A stretch of DNA of 64,000 nt from Pseudomonas putida. Lineage in GTDB: Bacteria > Pseudomonadota > Gammaproteobacteria > Pseudomonadales > Pseudomonadaceae. The notes below the pieces were generated by a model that was not told the DNA's origin, ran no database searches, and saw nothing but the letters and a program-made list of their open reading frames with translations. Numbering within the stretch: position 1 is the stretch's first letter; each line of letters starts with the position of its first letter. Positions 16,376-24,687 of the stretch are shown piece after piece. Made by a program: the position numbers and the translations under genes. The stretch is taken from positions 158,500 to 222,499 of the forward strand of contig NZ_BSKJ01000010.1 in the NCBI RefSeq assembly GCF_030159595.1, in the 5' to 3' direction.

Positions 16376-16438
16376 GAAGCAGCTCCAAGCTACGAGCCTC
16401 AAGCTTCAAGCAAAGTCGCGCCGCTTTCAACTTGCCGC

Positions 16439-16906
16439 TCAGTTACTGCCAAACATCTTCGCGGCGCGGGCACGAATTTCGTCGGGGGTGAGGTCCTCTT
16501 TATGGGTGGAGACGAACCAGATATTGCCGAACGGGTCTTTCAGGGTGCCGCTGCGGTCGCCGTAGAACTGGTCCGTCAACGGATGCAACTGGGTGCCGCC
16601 GGCCGCCAATGCTTGGGCGTAGACCTTGTCGCAGTCCTCGACATACAGGTGCAGGCCCACGCCTGTGCCGCTGAGTTTCTGGCTGGCGGTCAGGCCGCCT
16701 TCCATGTCGCAAGGGTCGCCCAGCATCAGCGATGAATCACCGATTTTCAGCTCGGCATGGCCCACACGGCCACCTGGCGCATCGAGGCGGAACATCTCGA
16801 CCGCACCAAAGGCCTGCTTGTAGAACTCGATGGCCTTGGCGGCGTCGTTGATGGCCAGGTACGGGGTAATGCTGTGCTGGCCTTCGGGGATGGGTTTGGC
16901 TGCCAT
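16439..16906 (-). CDS. VOC-superfamily (glyoxalase/PhnB-like) protein
   Basis: A 155-residue single-domain member of the vicinal oxygen chelate fold. It shows SITPYLAINDAAKAIEFYKQ, VGHAELKIGDSSLMLGD, VGLHLYVEDCDKVYAQAL and RSGTLKDPFGNIWFVSTH, the usual betaalphabetabetabeta pairs. Such PhnB-like proteins are usually cytoplasmic and without a known reaction. The start ATG 16906 (MAAKPIPEGQHS) follows AAGGAGAG; the frame from 16966 would add 20 unrelated residues. It lies upstream of the preceding hypothetical in the same direction, about 60 bases apart, possibly co-transcribed. Confidence 0.9.
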   Translation of the reverse strand: MAAKPIPEGQHSITPYLAINDAAKAIEFYKQAFGAVEMFRLDAPGGRVGHAELKIGDSSLMLGDPCDMEGGLTASQKLSGTGVGLHLYVEDCDKVYAQALAAGGTQLHPLTDQFYGDRSGTLKDPFGNIWFVSTHKEDLTPDEIRARAAKMFGSN

Positions 16907-17016
16907 GTTCGACTCTCCTTCGCAGTGGGCGCCGGAGGGCGCCCTGTTGCTTAGAGTCGTTTGCACCGATGGAAAATCGACAAGGGCGCTAGATCGATTT
17001 CCTATAAGCGCGGCCG

Positions 17017-18636
17017 TCAGAAGATGTAGTCGGTGGTCAGGAAGCTCGACTGGCGGTTGCGGATGATTTCGCTGATCAGCTCCTTGTTGGCCTCCTGGAA
17101 GCGGGTGGCGACCAGGGTGCGGATGGAGAACACACGCAAGGCGTCATGCACCGACAGGGTGCCTTCGGCGCTGTTCTTGCGGCCGTTGAACGGGTAGGTG
17201 TCCGGGCCACGTTGGCACTGGGCGTTGATGTTGATGCGCCCGACCTGGTTGGCGAAGGTGTCGACCAGGCTGCCGATGGTTGCCGGGTCGTTGCCGAACA
17301 GGCTCAGTTGCTGGCCGTAATCGGAGTCCAGCACATAGTTGATGACGGTTTGCAGGTCGCGGTAGGGCACGACGGGTACCAGGGGGCCGAACTGCTCTTC
17401 GTGGTATACCCGCATTTGCTGATTAACCGGGTACAGCAAGGCCGGGTAGAAGAATGAGCCGCGGCTCTGCCCGCCACCTTCGTTGAGCACGCGTGCGCCC
17501 TTGGCAGTGGCATCGGCCACCAGGCCGTCGAGGTAGTCGACCTTGCCAGGCTCAGGCAACGGTGTCAGTGCTACGCCTGGCTCCCACGGCATGCCGGGTT
17601 TGAGCGCGGCCAGTTTGCGCTGGAACTTGTCGAGGAAGGCGTCGACCACATCCTCGTGGACAAACAGGATTTTCAGTGCCGTGCAGCGCTGGCCGTTGAA
17701 CGACAGCGCACCGGTCACCGCCTCTTCGACGGCGTTGTCGAGGTCGACCTGGGGCAGCACGATACCCGGGTTCTTGGCATCCAGCCCCAGTGCGGCGCGC
17801 AGGCGGTGTGGGCGTGGGTGCAGTTTTTTCAGGTCGCTGGCGGCCTTGTGCGTACCGATGAAGGCGAACACATCGACGTTGCCGCTGGCCATCAGCGCGC
17901 TCACCGTTTCCCGGCCGCGGCCATAGATGACGTTGATCACTCCGGGCGGGAAGCTGTCACGGAAGGCTTCGAGCAACGGGCGGATCAACAACACACCGAA
18001 CTTGGCCGGCTTGAACACCACGGTATTGCCCATGATCAGTGCGGGGATCAGCGTGGTGAATGTTTCGTTGAGCGGGTAGTTGTAGGGCCCCATGCACAGG
18101 GCGACACCCAGCGGCGCCCGGCGGATCTGGCCCAACGTGCCTTGTTCAAGCTCGAAGCGGCTGGAGCGGCGGTCGAGGTCCTTGAGGGCGTTGATGGTGT
18201 CGACGATGTAGTCGCAGGTGCGGTCGAATTCCTTTTCCGAATCCTTGAGGTTCTTGCCGATCTCCCACATCAGCAGTTTCACCACGGCCTGGCGCTGCTC
18301 TCGCATGCGCGCCAGGAAGGTTTCGACGTGCTGGATGCGCTCGGCCACGCGCATGTTCGGCCAGGCGCCACGGCCCTTGTCGTAGGCCTGTACGGCAGCG
18401 TCGAGCGCGGTAAGGGCGGTGTCGGCATCGAGCAGTGGGGCGCTGCCCAGCACCACTTGGCGTTCTTCGCCGCCTTCCTTGAGCCAGACCGGGCTGCGCA
18501 CCGTGGCCAAGGGCCCGTCCCAGCGCCTGAGCTCGCCGTTCACCAGGTAATCACGTTGTTCCAGGGGGGCTTCCAGGCGCCAGGTTTCCGGGATGCTTTC
18601 GGCGCTGGGGAAGAGTGAATCGAGCAGACGGTCCAT
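17017..18636 (-). CDS. Aldehyde dehydrogenase family protein, annotated type: NADP-dependent glyceraldehyde-3-phosphate dehydrogenase
   Basis: A 539-residue aldehyde dehydrogenase fold with the catalytic Cys in SFNGQRCTA (Cys318) and the second conserved Glu in YHEEQFGPLVPV. The product name of non-phosphorylating NADP-GAPDH comes from recalled similarity to P. putida annotations. An oddity is that the general-base Glu of the superfamily motif ELGGKNP, normally 34 residues before the Cys, is replaced: the sequence reads LGLDAKNP with Gly284 at exactly that spacing. The substrate is therefore uncertain. GTG-free start: ATG 18636 with GAGGTG about ten bases upstream. It is transcribed alone, with an AT-rich gap of 457 bases before the next rightward gene. 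Confidence 0.85.
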   Translation of the reverse strand: MDRLLDSLFPSAESIPETWRLEAPLEQRDYLVNGELRRWDGPLATVRSPVWLKEGGEERQVVLGSAPLLDADTALTALDAAVQAYDKGRGAWPNMRVAERIQHVETFLARMREQRQAVVKLLMWEIGKNLKDSEKEFDRTCDYIVDTINALKDLDRRSSRFELEQGTLGQIRRAPLGVALCMGPYNYPLNETFTTLIPALIMGNTVVFKPAKFGVLLIRPLLEAFRDSFPPGVINVIYGRGRETVSALMASGNVDVFAFIGTHKAASDLKKLHPRPHRLRAALGLDAKNPGIVLPQVDLDNAVEEAVTGALSFNGQRCTALKILFVHEDVVDAFLDKFQRKLAALKPGMPWEPGVALTPLPEPGKVDYLDGLVADATAKGARVLNEGGGQSRGSFFYPALLYPVNQQMRVYHEEQFGPLVPVVPYRDLQTVINYVLDSDYGQQLSLFGNDPATIGSLVDTFANQVGRININAQCQRGPDTYPFNGRKNSAEGTLSVHDALRVFSIRTLVATRFQEANKELISEIIRNRQSSFLTTDYIF

Positions 18637-19093
18637 GGGTACTGCACCTCACATAGCGGGACGGGTTTCAAGCCGGGTGAATCGCTTCAGCTTCGAGCAT
18701 GCACCGGCTGCCGAAAAAACACCAGTCTGGCTCAACATGGCCCCTGGTGCTCGTCGAGAGGGCGCTTTGTACCTCAAGGGTTGTTATGCAAAGAAGGCAT
18801 CAAGGATTATCGATTGATAGCGAAGTGATAATTGCCGCGGCGCTTGTTGGGCATGGTTATAGCAAAGTGCGTGTCGGGTATCGATTTCATGCAGGAATTC
18901 TGACGCCATGAAACTTGATCTAAAGTTAGCGGGGAGCCGCTTGCCAAAGCGTTTGCAGGCATCTTAAATTGTTACTGAATGTGATAAAGAAGTTTAAGGC
19001 CACACTATAAAAAACAAAGCGTTAGGTGTTTTTGCTGATTGTTTCTCTTTTTCCGATAGACCATAGAGCACTTCAAAGGACGTCGAAGAAGAA
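18637..19093. other. AT-rich intergenic region, no convincing gene
   Basis: About 457 bases between divergent genes. The part from 18770 to 19060 is clearly richer in A/T than its surroundings (for example TTAAATTGTTACTGAATGTG). A 19-codon ORF at 18908-18967 (MKLDLKLAGSRLPKRLQAS) has no ribosome site and I do not support it. The region presumably carries the promoters of the aldehyde dehydrogenase and of the acetyltransferase/GT61 pair; low GC would fit silencing by MvaT-type H-NS-like proteins (inference). Confidence 0.5.
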
Positions 19094-20248
19094 ATGAAAG
19101 AGACCTTGACGGCGGTGGCGCGAAAACTCCTGTCGCCCTCCATGCGCTACGAAATGAGGCTGCTGGCCAGCAAGGTGCGTGAAATGATGGCGCGTGCCTG
19201 TTTCTGGCGTTGGGAAGTTGCCAGGTTCCGGATGCAGCAGGAAAGCCCGTACGAAATCCTTTACATAGGGCGCAAGCAGCAACGGGAAATGGCCAAGCTG
19301 CTGATCGGCGGCAAGGGCCAGGGCAGCGCGTCGATCGTGGAGGGTGCAAGCGCGACTGCGACGGCCAACCATGTTGTGGTGATCAGCGAAATGCCGACGT
19401 CGGGCGCGTTGTCGGTGCCACATTACCTGAGTGCCGTGGTTCCGCTGGGGCGCCCGCTGGAAGACATCACGGCCCGCTACGACAGCGAACTGCGTCGCAG
19501 CATCCGCAAGAACCGCCCGCTTTACCAGATGCGCCAAACCCTCTCGGACGACGAGATCGCCATGGCTGACCGGGACCTGTTGCGCCCCTATGCCACGGCC
19601 AGGCAAGGCATTCACGCTGCACAGTTCCCTACAGAAGAAGTGTTCCGGATTGCCAAGAGCGTTGGCCGGCTCGACCTGATTACCTTGGGCGATGAGGTGA
19701 TTGGCTGCCACTTGGGGTGCGAAGTGGTGCGCGGCGGCAAACGCTACTGGAGCACGTTGCGCTTTGGCTATTGCGAAGCGGTGTTTTCCGATGCCAAGAA
19801 GCTGCGTGAGGTGAACTCCATCACCACGTTCATGGCCCTTGAGTGGGCGCTGGAACAGGGCTTCGATTATTACGACATTGGCCTGTGCCTGGCGCGGCCA
19901 GATGACGGGTTGCTGAAATGGAAGCGCCGCCGCGGCGGCGATATCGATTCGCTGGGCAACCATGCCTACCTGTTCGTTCGCTTGCCCAAGGCCGGCACGG
20001 CGAAGTTCTTGTGGGACACGCCGATGTTCGCGGTCGAAGGTGACAAGCTCACGTTGCACTTGGGATTGCCCGAGGGGCCGAGTGAAGAAGAGTTCGCCAG
20101 CCGCTACCACGAAATGGTGTTTGGCGGCCTACACAAGATTTACCTCTATGGCGGCACCGGCACGGGCGAACCGTTCGTGGAAGCGTTGCGCACCCGGTAT
20201 GCCAACCTGCAGTCCCCCCCGGCGATGGAAAGGGTGATGTCCAGCTGA
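19094..20248 (+). CDS. GNAT/FemAB-like acyltransferase of a surface-glycan type cassette
   Basis: A 384-residue protein without signal peptide. The middle, with LEDITARYDSELRRSIRKN, VFRIAKSVGRLDLITLGDEV, LREVNSITTFMALEWALEQG and FDYYDIGLCLARPDDGLLKWKR, matches the layout of FemAB/BioF2-like GNAT acyltransferases, which acylate polysaccharide precursors or peptides. The N-terminus is basic and amphipathic. The start ATG 19094 follows a purine-rich GAAGAAGAA. A GT61-like glycosyltransferase follows after 73 bases in the same direction, so the pair probably modifies a surface glycan (inference). The exact acceptor and donor are unknown. Confidence 0.7.
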   Translation: MKETLTAVARKLLSPSMRYEMRLLASKVREMMARACFWRWEVARFRMQQESPYEILYIGRKQQREMAKLLIGGKGQGSASIVEGASATATANHVVVISEMPTSGALSVPHYLSAVVPLGRPLEDITARYDSELRRSIRKNRPLYQMRQTLSDDEIAMADRDLLRPYATARQGIHAAQFPTEEVFRIAKSVGRLDLITLGDEVIGCHLGCEVVRGGKRYWSTLRFGYCEAVFSDAKKLREVNSITTFMALEWALEQGFDYYDIGLCLARPDDGLLKWKRRRGGDIDSLGNHAYLFVRLPKAGTAKFLWDTPMFAVEGDKLTLHLGLPEGPSEEEFASRYHEMVFGGLHKIYLYGGTGTGEPFVEALRTRYANLQSPPAMERVMSS

Positions 20249-20321
20249 GTGTTTGCCTGGATTGCGTTGAAAGGGCGTCGCGTGTCCGGTTTTTGACTTC
20301 GTTACCAAGGGAGGACGCTTC

Positions 20322-21440
20322 ATGGGAAGCGACATCTCGCAGTTCAGTGCATCGCCTGCAGCCAAGCCGCACACCTGGACACTGGCTGCCTACCGCTACA
20401 TGGCGCGCAAGCGCTTGGGCAAAAGCACGGCCATTGACCTCAAGAGCATGGCGACCAAGAGCTGGGACATTGCCCCGGGCGAGGCCACGGTGTCGCCACC
20501 GGCCATCTACCTGCCCGGCCAGCTGGAGCGGGTGACGGGCTGGGAGGGCAAGCGCTTTTACCCCTACGTCCACCCTGCGCGCACGATGGAGGGCGGCATC
20601 AGCATGCTGCAAGGGCCAACCCGGGGCTATCTGATCAAGAATGTGTGGCTGATCGATGGGGCGTTGTACAAGGGCAAGGCCAGCCATTGGTTGTCACTCA
20701 AGCCCAGCACCTTTCCGGGCATCATCGTGGACAACGAAATTGATCGTGCAGCCATTTATTGCACGCAAAACGGCAATTCCTGGTTCGGTACCTGGCTGAT
20801 GGAAGATTGCCCGACCTATGCGCTGGCTTGCAACGAGGGCGTCCCGGTGACCACCGCACCCTCTGCCAAGTACCCGTTGTTTACCCAGGCGCCCGCCTAT
20901 GAAGACTGGCTGGATATGAAGCCGCTGCGCTTGCGCAGTGCGTTTTTCCGTGAGCTGGTGCTGTTCGACGACCAGAGCAACAACCGCAGCCGGCACGCCC
21001 GCTACCGGGCCATGGGGGACAAGCTGCTGTCGCATGTGCCGCATGCCCCACACCCGGGTGTGTTCCTGCTGCGGGGCGGTGATGGCGACCTGCGTCTGCT
21101 GCGCAATGAGCTGGAGCTTGCCGAACACTTGCGGGTTACGCGTGGTTTTCGCGTGGTCAACCCGCTCAAGTCTGACGTGCCGAGCATTGTCGCAGCCTGT
21201 GCCGGGGCAAAAGTGGTCATTGGCGTGGAGGGTAGCCAACTGGTGCATGGCGTGAATGTGCTGCAGCCAGGCGCTAGCCTGCTGACCTTGCAGCCGCCTG
21301 ACCGGTTTGTCAGCTACTACAAATACCTGACGGACCGCGACCACCAGTATTTCGGCTTTGTGGTCGGGATACCGGAGGGTGATGGTTTTCGGATCGATAT
21401 CGGTGAAGTGGAGCGGACGCTGGATCTGTTTGCGCGATAA
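20322..21440 (+). CDS. GT61 (DUF563)-like glycosyltransferase
   Basis: A 372-residue protein whose C-terminal half has the GT61 signature: HPGVFLLRGGDGDLRLLRNE, FRVVNPLKSDVPSIVAACAG and KVVIGVEGSQLVHGVNVLQP, ending RIDIGEVERTLDLF. The G.EGSQL.HG block is typical of DUF563 enzymes, which transfer pentoses or hexosamines onto glycans. The start ATG 20322 has GGGAGG eight bases upstream. It follows the acyltransferase gene in the same direction. No polymerase, flippase or chain-length gene is present, so this is more likely a decoration module than a full polysaccharide pathway. Confidence 0.8.
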   Translation: MGSDISQFSASPAAKPHTWTLAAYRYMARKRLGKSTAIDLKSMATKSWDIAPGEATVSPPAIYLPGQLERVTGWEGKRFYPYVHPARTMEGGISMLQGPTRGYLIKNVWLIDGALYKGKASHWLSLKPSTFPGIIVDNEIDRAAIYCTQNGNSWFGTWLMEDCPTYALACNEGVPVTTAPSAKYPLFTQAPAYEDWLDMKPLRLRSAFFRELVLFDDQSNNRSRHARYRAMGDKLLSHVPHAPHPGVFLLRGGDGDLRLLRNELELAEHLRVTRGFRVVNPLKSDVPSIVAACAGAKVVIGVEGSQLVHGVNVLQPGASLLTLQPPDRFVSYYKYLTDRDHQYFGFVVGIPEGDGFRIDIGEVERTLDLFAR

Positions 21441-21482
21441 GCGTGTAGTATCGGGGCATTTCAGCAACGCGTGGGCGAGGGG

Positions 21483-22271
21483 ATGATCGAGGTTTCGCGG
21501 TTCTGGCGTGACCCTGTCCTGCCCTTTGTCGAGGCCCGGCTGGTGGGGGACGGGCGGCAGGTGTGCTACGCCGCGCACTCCCATGAGAGCTTTTCAATCG
21601 GCGTGATCACCGGTGGACGAAGCACCTACCTGAACGGTGAGTTGCGCATTGAGGTAGGGGCTGGTAGCACGGTGCTGATGAACCCTGGTGTTGTGCATAC
21701 CTGCAACCCCATCGACGGTGAGCCCTGGTCTTACCTGATGCTCTTCGTCGACCTGCCCTGGTTACAGGCGCAAGGCTTTGAATTGCCGACGCAGACCTGG
21801 AGTGCCTCGCCTGCTTTGTACCAACGGTTATTGCAGACGTTTGCTGACCTGTTCGATGCCGGTGTGTCTGATCGGGAGGGCCGCCTGGCCGCCTTGTTCG
21901 ACTCATTGCCGGGCTTTCTCGGCGCCAACGCCCGTGTGAGTGACGAGGGCAACCCACGGGTGGACGCGGCGGCAGCGTTCATACGCGCTCATCGCAGCGA
22001 CCCGTTGAGCCTGGAAGATATCTGCACCGCGTGCGGCCTGTCGCGCGCCTACCTGATTCGTGCCTTCCGCCAACAGTACGGGCTGACACCGCATGGCTAC
22101 CTGCTCGACCAGCGCGTTCAGCTGGCCCGGGCGCAATTGCGTCAGGGGCGGTCGATTGCAGAGGTCGCGCAGAACGCCGGGTTTGCTGACCAGGCGCACT
22201 TGCAGCGGGCTTTCAAAAAGCATCTGGCTGCGACGCCGGGTCATTACCGCAATGCCGCTGGCGTCAGATGA
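21483..22271 (+). CDS. AraC-family transcriptional regulator
   Basis: A 262-residue regulator with an N-terminal cupin-like sensor (HSHESFSIGVITGGRSTY, GAGSTVLMNPGVVHTCNP) and a C-terminal double helix-turn-helix (LEDICTACGLSRAYLIRAFR and SIAEVAQNAGFADQAHLQRA). The start is uncertain: ATG 21483 has a purine run directly against it, and GTG 21471 lies four codons upstream; no well-spaced ribosome site decides. It converges on and overlaps by eight bases a LysE-type exporter gene, a frequent partner of such regulators. Effector unknown. Confidence 0.9.
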   Translation: MIEVSRFWRDPVLPFVEARLVGDGRQVCYAAHSHESFSIGVITGGRSTYLNGELRIEVGAGSTVLMNPGVVHTCNPIDGEPWSYLMLFVDLPWLQAQGFELPTQTWSASPALYQRLLQTFADLFDAGVSDREGRLAALFDSLPGFLGANARVSDEGNPRVDAAAAFIRAHRSDPLSLEDICTACGLSRAYLIRAFRQQYGLTPHGYLLDQRVQLARAQLRQGRSIAEVAQNAGFADQAHLQRAFKKHLAATPGHYRNAAGVR

Positions 22272-22845
22272 CCAGGTAGGCAGCACTGCCCACCAGCAAC
22301 ACCGCCAACCCTCGGTTGAGCAAGCGCAAGTGCCGTGGGTTGCTCAGGTACTGGCGAATCACGCTGCCGGCCCATGCCCAACTGGCCACCGAAATGAAAC
22401 AGATCGGCCCGTAGATCCAGGTGAACAACCACAGCAAGTGCTGCTCACCGCTGGTGTACGCGCCGACCCCGGCCACTGCCGCCAGCCAGGCCTTGGGGTT
22501 CAGCCATTGCATCGCCGCGCCTTGCCAGGCCGAGGGGGCGGGTGTTGAGTGCGTGCCCGTCAGTTGGCCGTCGTCGCGGGCAAGTTTCCACGCCATGTAC
22601 AACAGAAACGTGACCCCACCCCAGTGCAGGAGCATGCCCAACAGCGGCCAGCGCAGCAGCAGTTGATGCAGGCCCAGCCCGACCAGCACCAACAACAGGC
22701 AGAAGCCCAGCGTGGCGCCGGCCACATGTGCAAGGCTGGCGCGTAAGCCATGGTTGGCGCCGCTGCTCAGGGCAACGATATTGACCGGGCCGGGGGAAAT
22801 TGACGCCGCGAGTGCGAAAGCGGCCATGGACAGGGAAAGGCTCAT
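22264..22845 (-). CDS. LysE/RhtB-family amino acid exporter
   Basis: A 193-residue membrane protein with about six helices. The start MSLSLSMAAFALAASISPGP followed by VNIVALSSG is the family's typical first helix with the SPGP turn, and WLNPKAWL is the conserved loop in the middle. Such proteins export amino acids or derivatives across the inner membrane. I prefer ATG 22845; ATG 22875 is possible and neither has a clear ribosome site. Its 3' end overlaps the AraC gene, which may regulate it. Confidence 0.9.
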   Translation of the reverse strand: MSLSLSMAAFALAASISPGPVNIVALSSGANHGLRASLAHVAGATLGFCLLLVLVGLGLHQLLLRWPLLGMLLHWGGVTFLLYMAWKLARDDGQLTGTHSTPAPSAWQGAAMQWLNPKAWLAAVAGVGAYTSGEQHLLWLFTWIYGPICFISVASWAWAGSVIRQYLSNPRHLRLLNRGLAVLLVGSAAYLVI

Positions 22846-23026
22846 GAGAAAGATCCGGGGTGTGGGAGGAACCATGATTTTCAGCAGTTGGCTGTCGAGG
22901 GTATTGAAGAAAAGTACCCACAAAATGCAGCCCCACACCCGTTACAGGTTTTGTAATAGTTTTGCGCTATCAGAGAAACCAGCTGTGCTTGTAGGATCAT
23001 TTCCCCAATTTGTTAATAAGGTCTAT

Positions 23027-23116
23027 ATGAGCACCTTCGCGGAGCCCCCCAGTCCCCGGCCGTTCAGGCCATCCTTCCCCCGTCCTCGTGACGCGTCTCT
23101 TGTGAGTACCCGCTAA
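23027..23116 (+). CDS. Proline/arginine-rich 29-residue upstream ORF coupled to the TerC-family gene
   Basis: ATG 23027 has AAGG at 23018-23021 with good spacing. The peptide is dominated by Pro and Arg (EPPSPRPFRPSFPRPRD in the middle; eight Pro in 29 residues). Its TAA stop overlaps the ATG of the next gene as TAATG (23114-23118), and that gene has no strong ribosome site of its own, which suggests translational coupling. Whether the peptide matters or only its translation is unknown; the Pro clusters (PP, PRP) are the kind that slow ribosomes lacking EF-P. Confidence 0.5.
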   Translation: MSTFAEPPSPRPFRPSFPRPRDASLVSTR

Positions 23117-24687
23117 TGGAATGGCTAGCCGACCCCACGGCCTGGCTGGGCCTGTTGACGCTTATCGTCCTCGAGCTGGTGCTGGGTATCGACAACCTGG
23201 TGTTCATCGCCATCCTGGCAGACAAACTGCCACCGCATCAGCGCGACCGCGCACGGGTGATTGGTCTGAGCCTGGCATTGATCATGCGCCTGGGCCTGTT
23301 GGCCAGTATCTCGTGGATGGTCACCCTGACCGCGCCGCTGTTCGAGGTGTTCGAAAAGAGCTTCTCTGGCCGTGACCTGATCATGCTGTTTGGTGGTGTG
23401 TTCCTGCTGTTCAAGGCCACCATGGAGCTGCATGAACGCCTGGAAGGCCATGTGACCCAGGCCAGTGGCACGGTGCGCCATGCTGCGTTCTGGCCGATCG
23501 TGGCGCAGATCGTGGTGCTTGACGCGGTATTTTCGCTGGACGCGGTCATTACCGCAGTGGGCATGGTCGAGCAACTGTCGGTGATGATGATCGCGGTGGT
23601 CTTCTCCATCGGTATCATGATCGTTGCCAGCAAGCCGCTGACCCGCTTCGTCAATGCCCACCCCACGGTGATCATGCTGTGCCTGGGCTTCCTGATGATG
23701 ATCGGCTTCAGCCTGACCGCCGAAGGCCTGGGCTTCCATATCCCGAAAGGCTACCTGTACGCGGCTATCGGCTTCTCGATCCTGATCGAGTTGTTCAACC
23801 AGTTGGCCAGGGCCCGCCGCAAGCGCAGTTTGCAGCAGCATCAGCCGTTGCGTGAGCGTACTGCCCATGCCGTGCTGCGCCTGCTGGGTGGCCGCCGTGT
23901 CGAGGCTGATGAAGTGGGCGAGGAAATCGCTGACCTGGTCGAGGGTGGTGAGGAGCAGGTGCTGTTCGATCGCCGCGAGCGGGTGATGATCAGTGGCGTA
24001 CTGAACCTGGCCGAGCGGCCGATCCGTACGGTGATGACTGCACGTGCCGAGGTCGACATGATCGACTTGTCGCAACCGGCCGACGCCATTACCCAGGCCC
24101 TGGCCAACTCGCCCTACTCGCGCCTGCCGCTGATCCGCGATGGCCGTGTCGACGAGCCACTGGGCTTCGTGCACAAGAAGGAGCTGCTGAAGGAGTTGTT
24201 GTCGGGCAGCCAGCCGGACCTGGAAAGCATGGCCAGGGCGCCGTTGAACCTGCTGGAGAGCTTCAGCATCCTCAACGCCCTGGAGCAGATGCGTGGTCAG
24301 TCGACCCACATCGCCTTCGTGGTCAACGAGTTCGGTGACTTCACCGGCTTGCTGACCATGACCGACATCCTTGAGTCGATTGCCGGCGAACTGCCGGATG
24401 CCAGCGAGGTTGAAGGCCCCGGGATCGTCCAGGAGGGTGAGGGCTTTGTGGTCAGTGGTGCACTGAACCTGAGCCAGGTACAGGCGCGTACCGGTTTCAG
24501 TGCCCGTGCTACCGAGGATTACCAGACCCTCGCGGGCCTGGTGATGAGCCTGCTCGACCGCCTGCCGATGGTGGGTGACCGCCTGGCCTGGAATGGCTGG
24601 ACGCTGACCGTGGAAGCGGTTGAAGAGCGACGGGTGCGCCAGGTTCGGCTTATACCGAACGACGACGTTGACGCAGCAGGTGCTTGA
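23116..24687 (+). CDS. TerC-family membrane protein with CBS pair and CorC/HlyC domain (YoaE/YegH type)
   Basis: A 523-residue inner-membrane protein. The TerC domain (residues about 1-235, seven helices) has the conserved LVLGIDNLVFIAIL and VVLDAVFSLDAVITAVG acidic motifs thought to bind metal. A CBS pair (about 300-420: MISGVLNLAERPIRTVMTAR, SPYSRLPLIRDG, THIAFVVNEFGDFTGLLTMT) and a CorC/HlyC C-terminal domain follow. TerC-family members such as Alx and MntP-like proteins are linked to manganese export; YoaE-type function is less clear. Its ATG overlaps the stop of a small proline-rich ORF. I see no yybP-ykoY riboswitch consensus upstream. Confidence 0.9.
   Translation: MEWLADPTAWLGLLTLIVLELVLGIDNLVFIAILADKLPPHQRDRARVIGLSLALIMRLGLLASISWMVTLTAPLFEVFEKSFSGRDLIMLFGGVFLLFKATMELHERLEGHVTQASGTVRHAAFWPIVAQIVVLDAVFSLDAVITAVGMVEQLSVMMIAVVFSIGIMIVASKPLTRFVNAHPTVIMLCLGFLMMIGFSLTAEGLGFHIPKGYLYAAIGFSILIELFNQLARARRKRSLQQHQPLRERTAHAVLRLLGGRRVEADEVGEEIADLVEGGEEQVLFDRRERVMISGVLNLAERPIRTVMTARAEVDMIDLSQPADAITQALANSPYSRLPLIRDGRVDEPLGFVHKKELLKELLSGSQPDLESMARAPLNLLESFSILNALEQMRGQSTHIAFVVNEFGDFTGLLTMTDILESIAGELPDASEVEGPGIVQEGEGFVVSGALNLSQVQARTGFSARATEDYQTLAGLVMSLLDRLPMVGDRLAWNGWTLTVEAVEERRVRQVRLIPNDDVDAAGA

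Noticed and set aside
16376..16438. CAAGCTTCAAGC-type repeat between the hypothetical and the VOC gene
   Set aside because: Short imperfect AGCTTCAAG repeats only; too weak to call a repeat element.
18908..18967. 19-codon ORF in the AT-rich gap before the acyltransferase gene
   Set aside because: No ribosome site, no codon pattern and no coupling to a gene.
22946..23115. yybP-ykoY manganese riboswitch before the TerC-family gene
   Set aside because: Expected from alx-like genes, but the conserved stems and loops could not be found; only the proline-rich ORF is visible.
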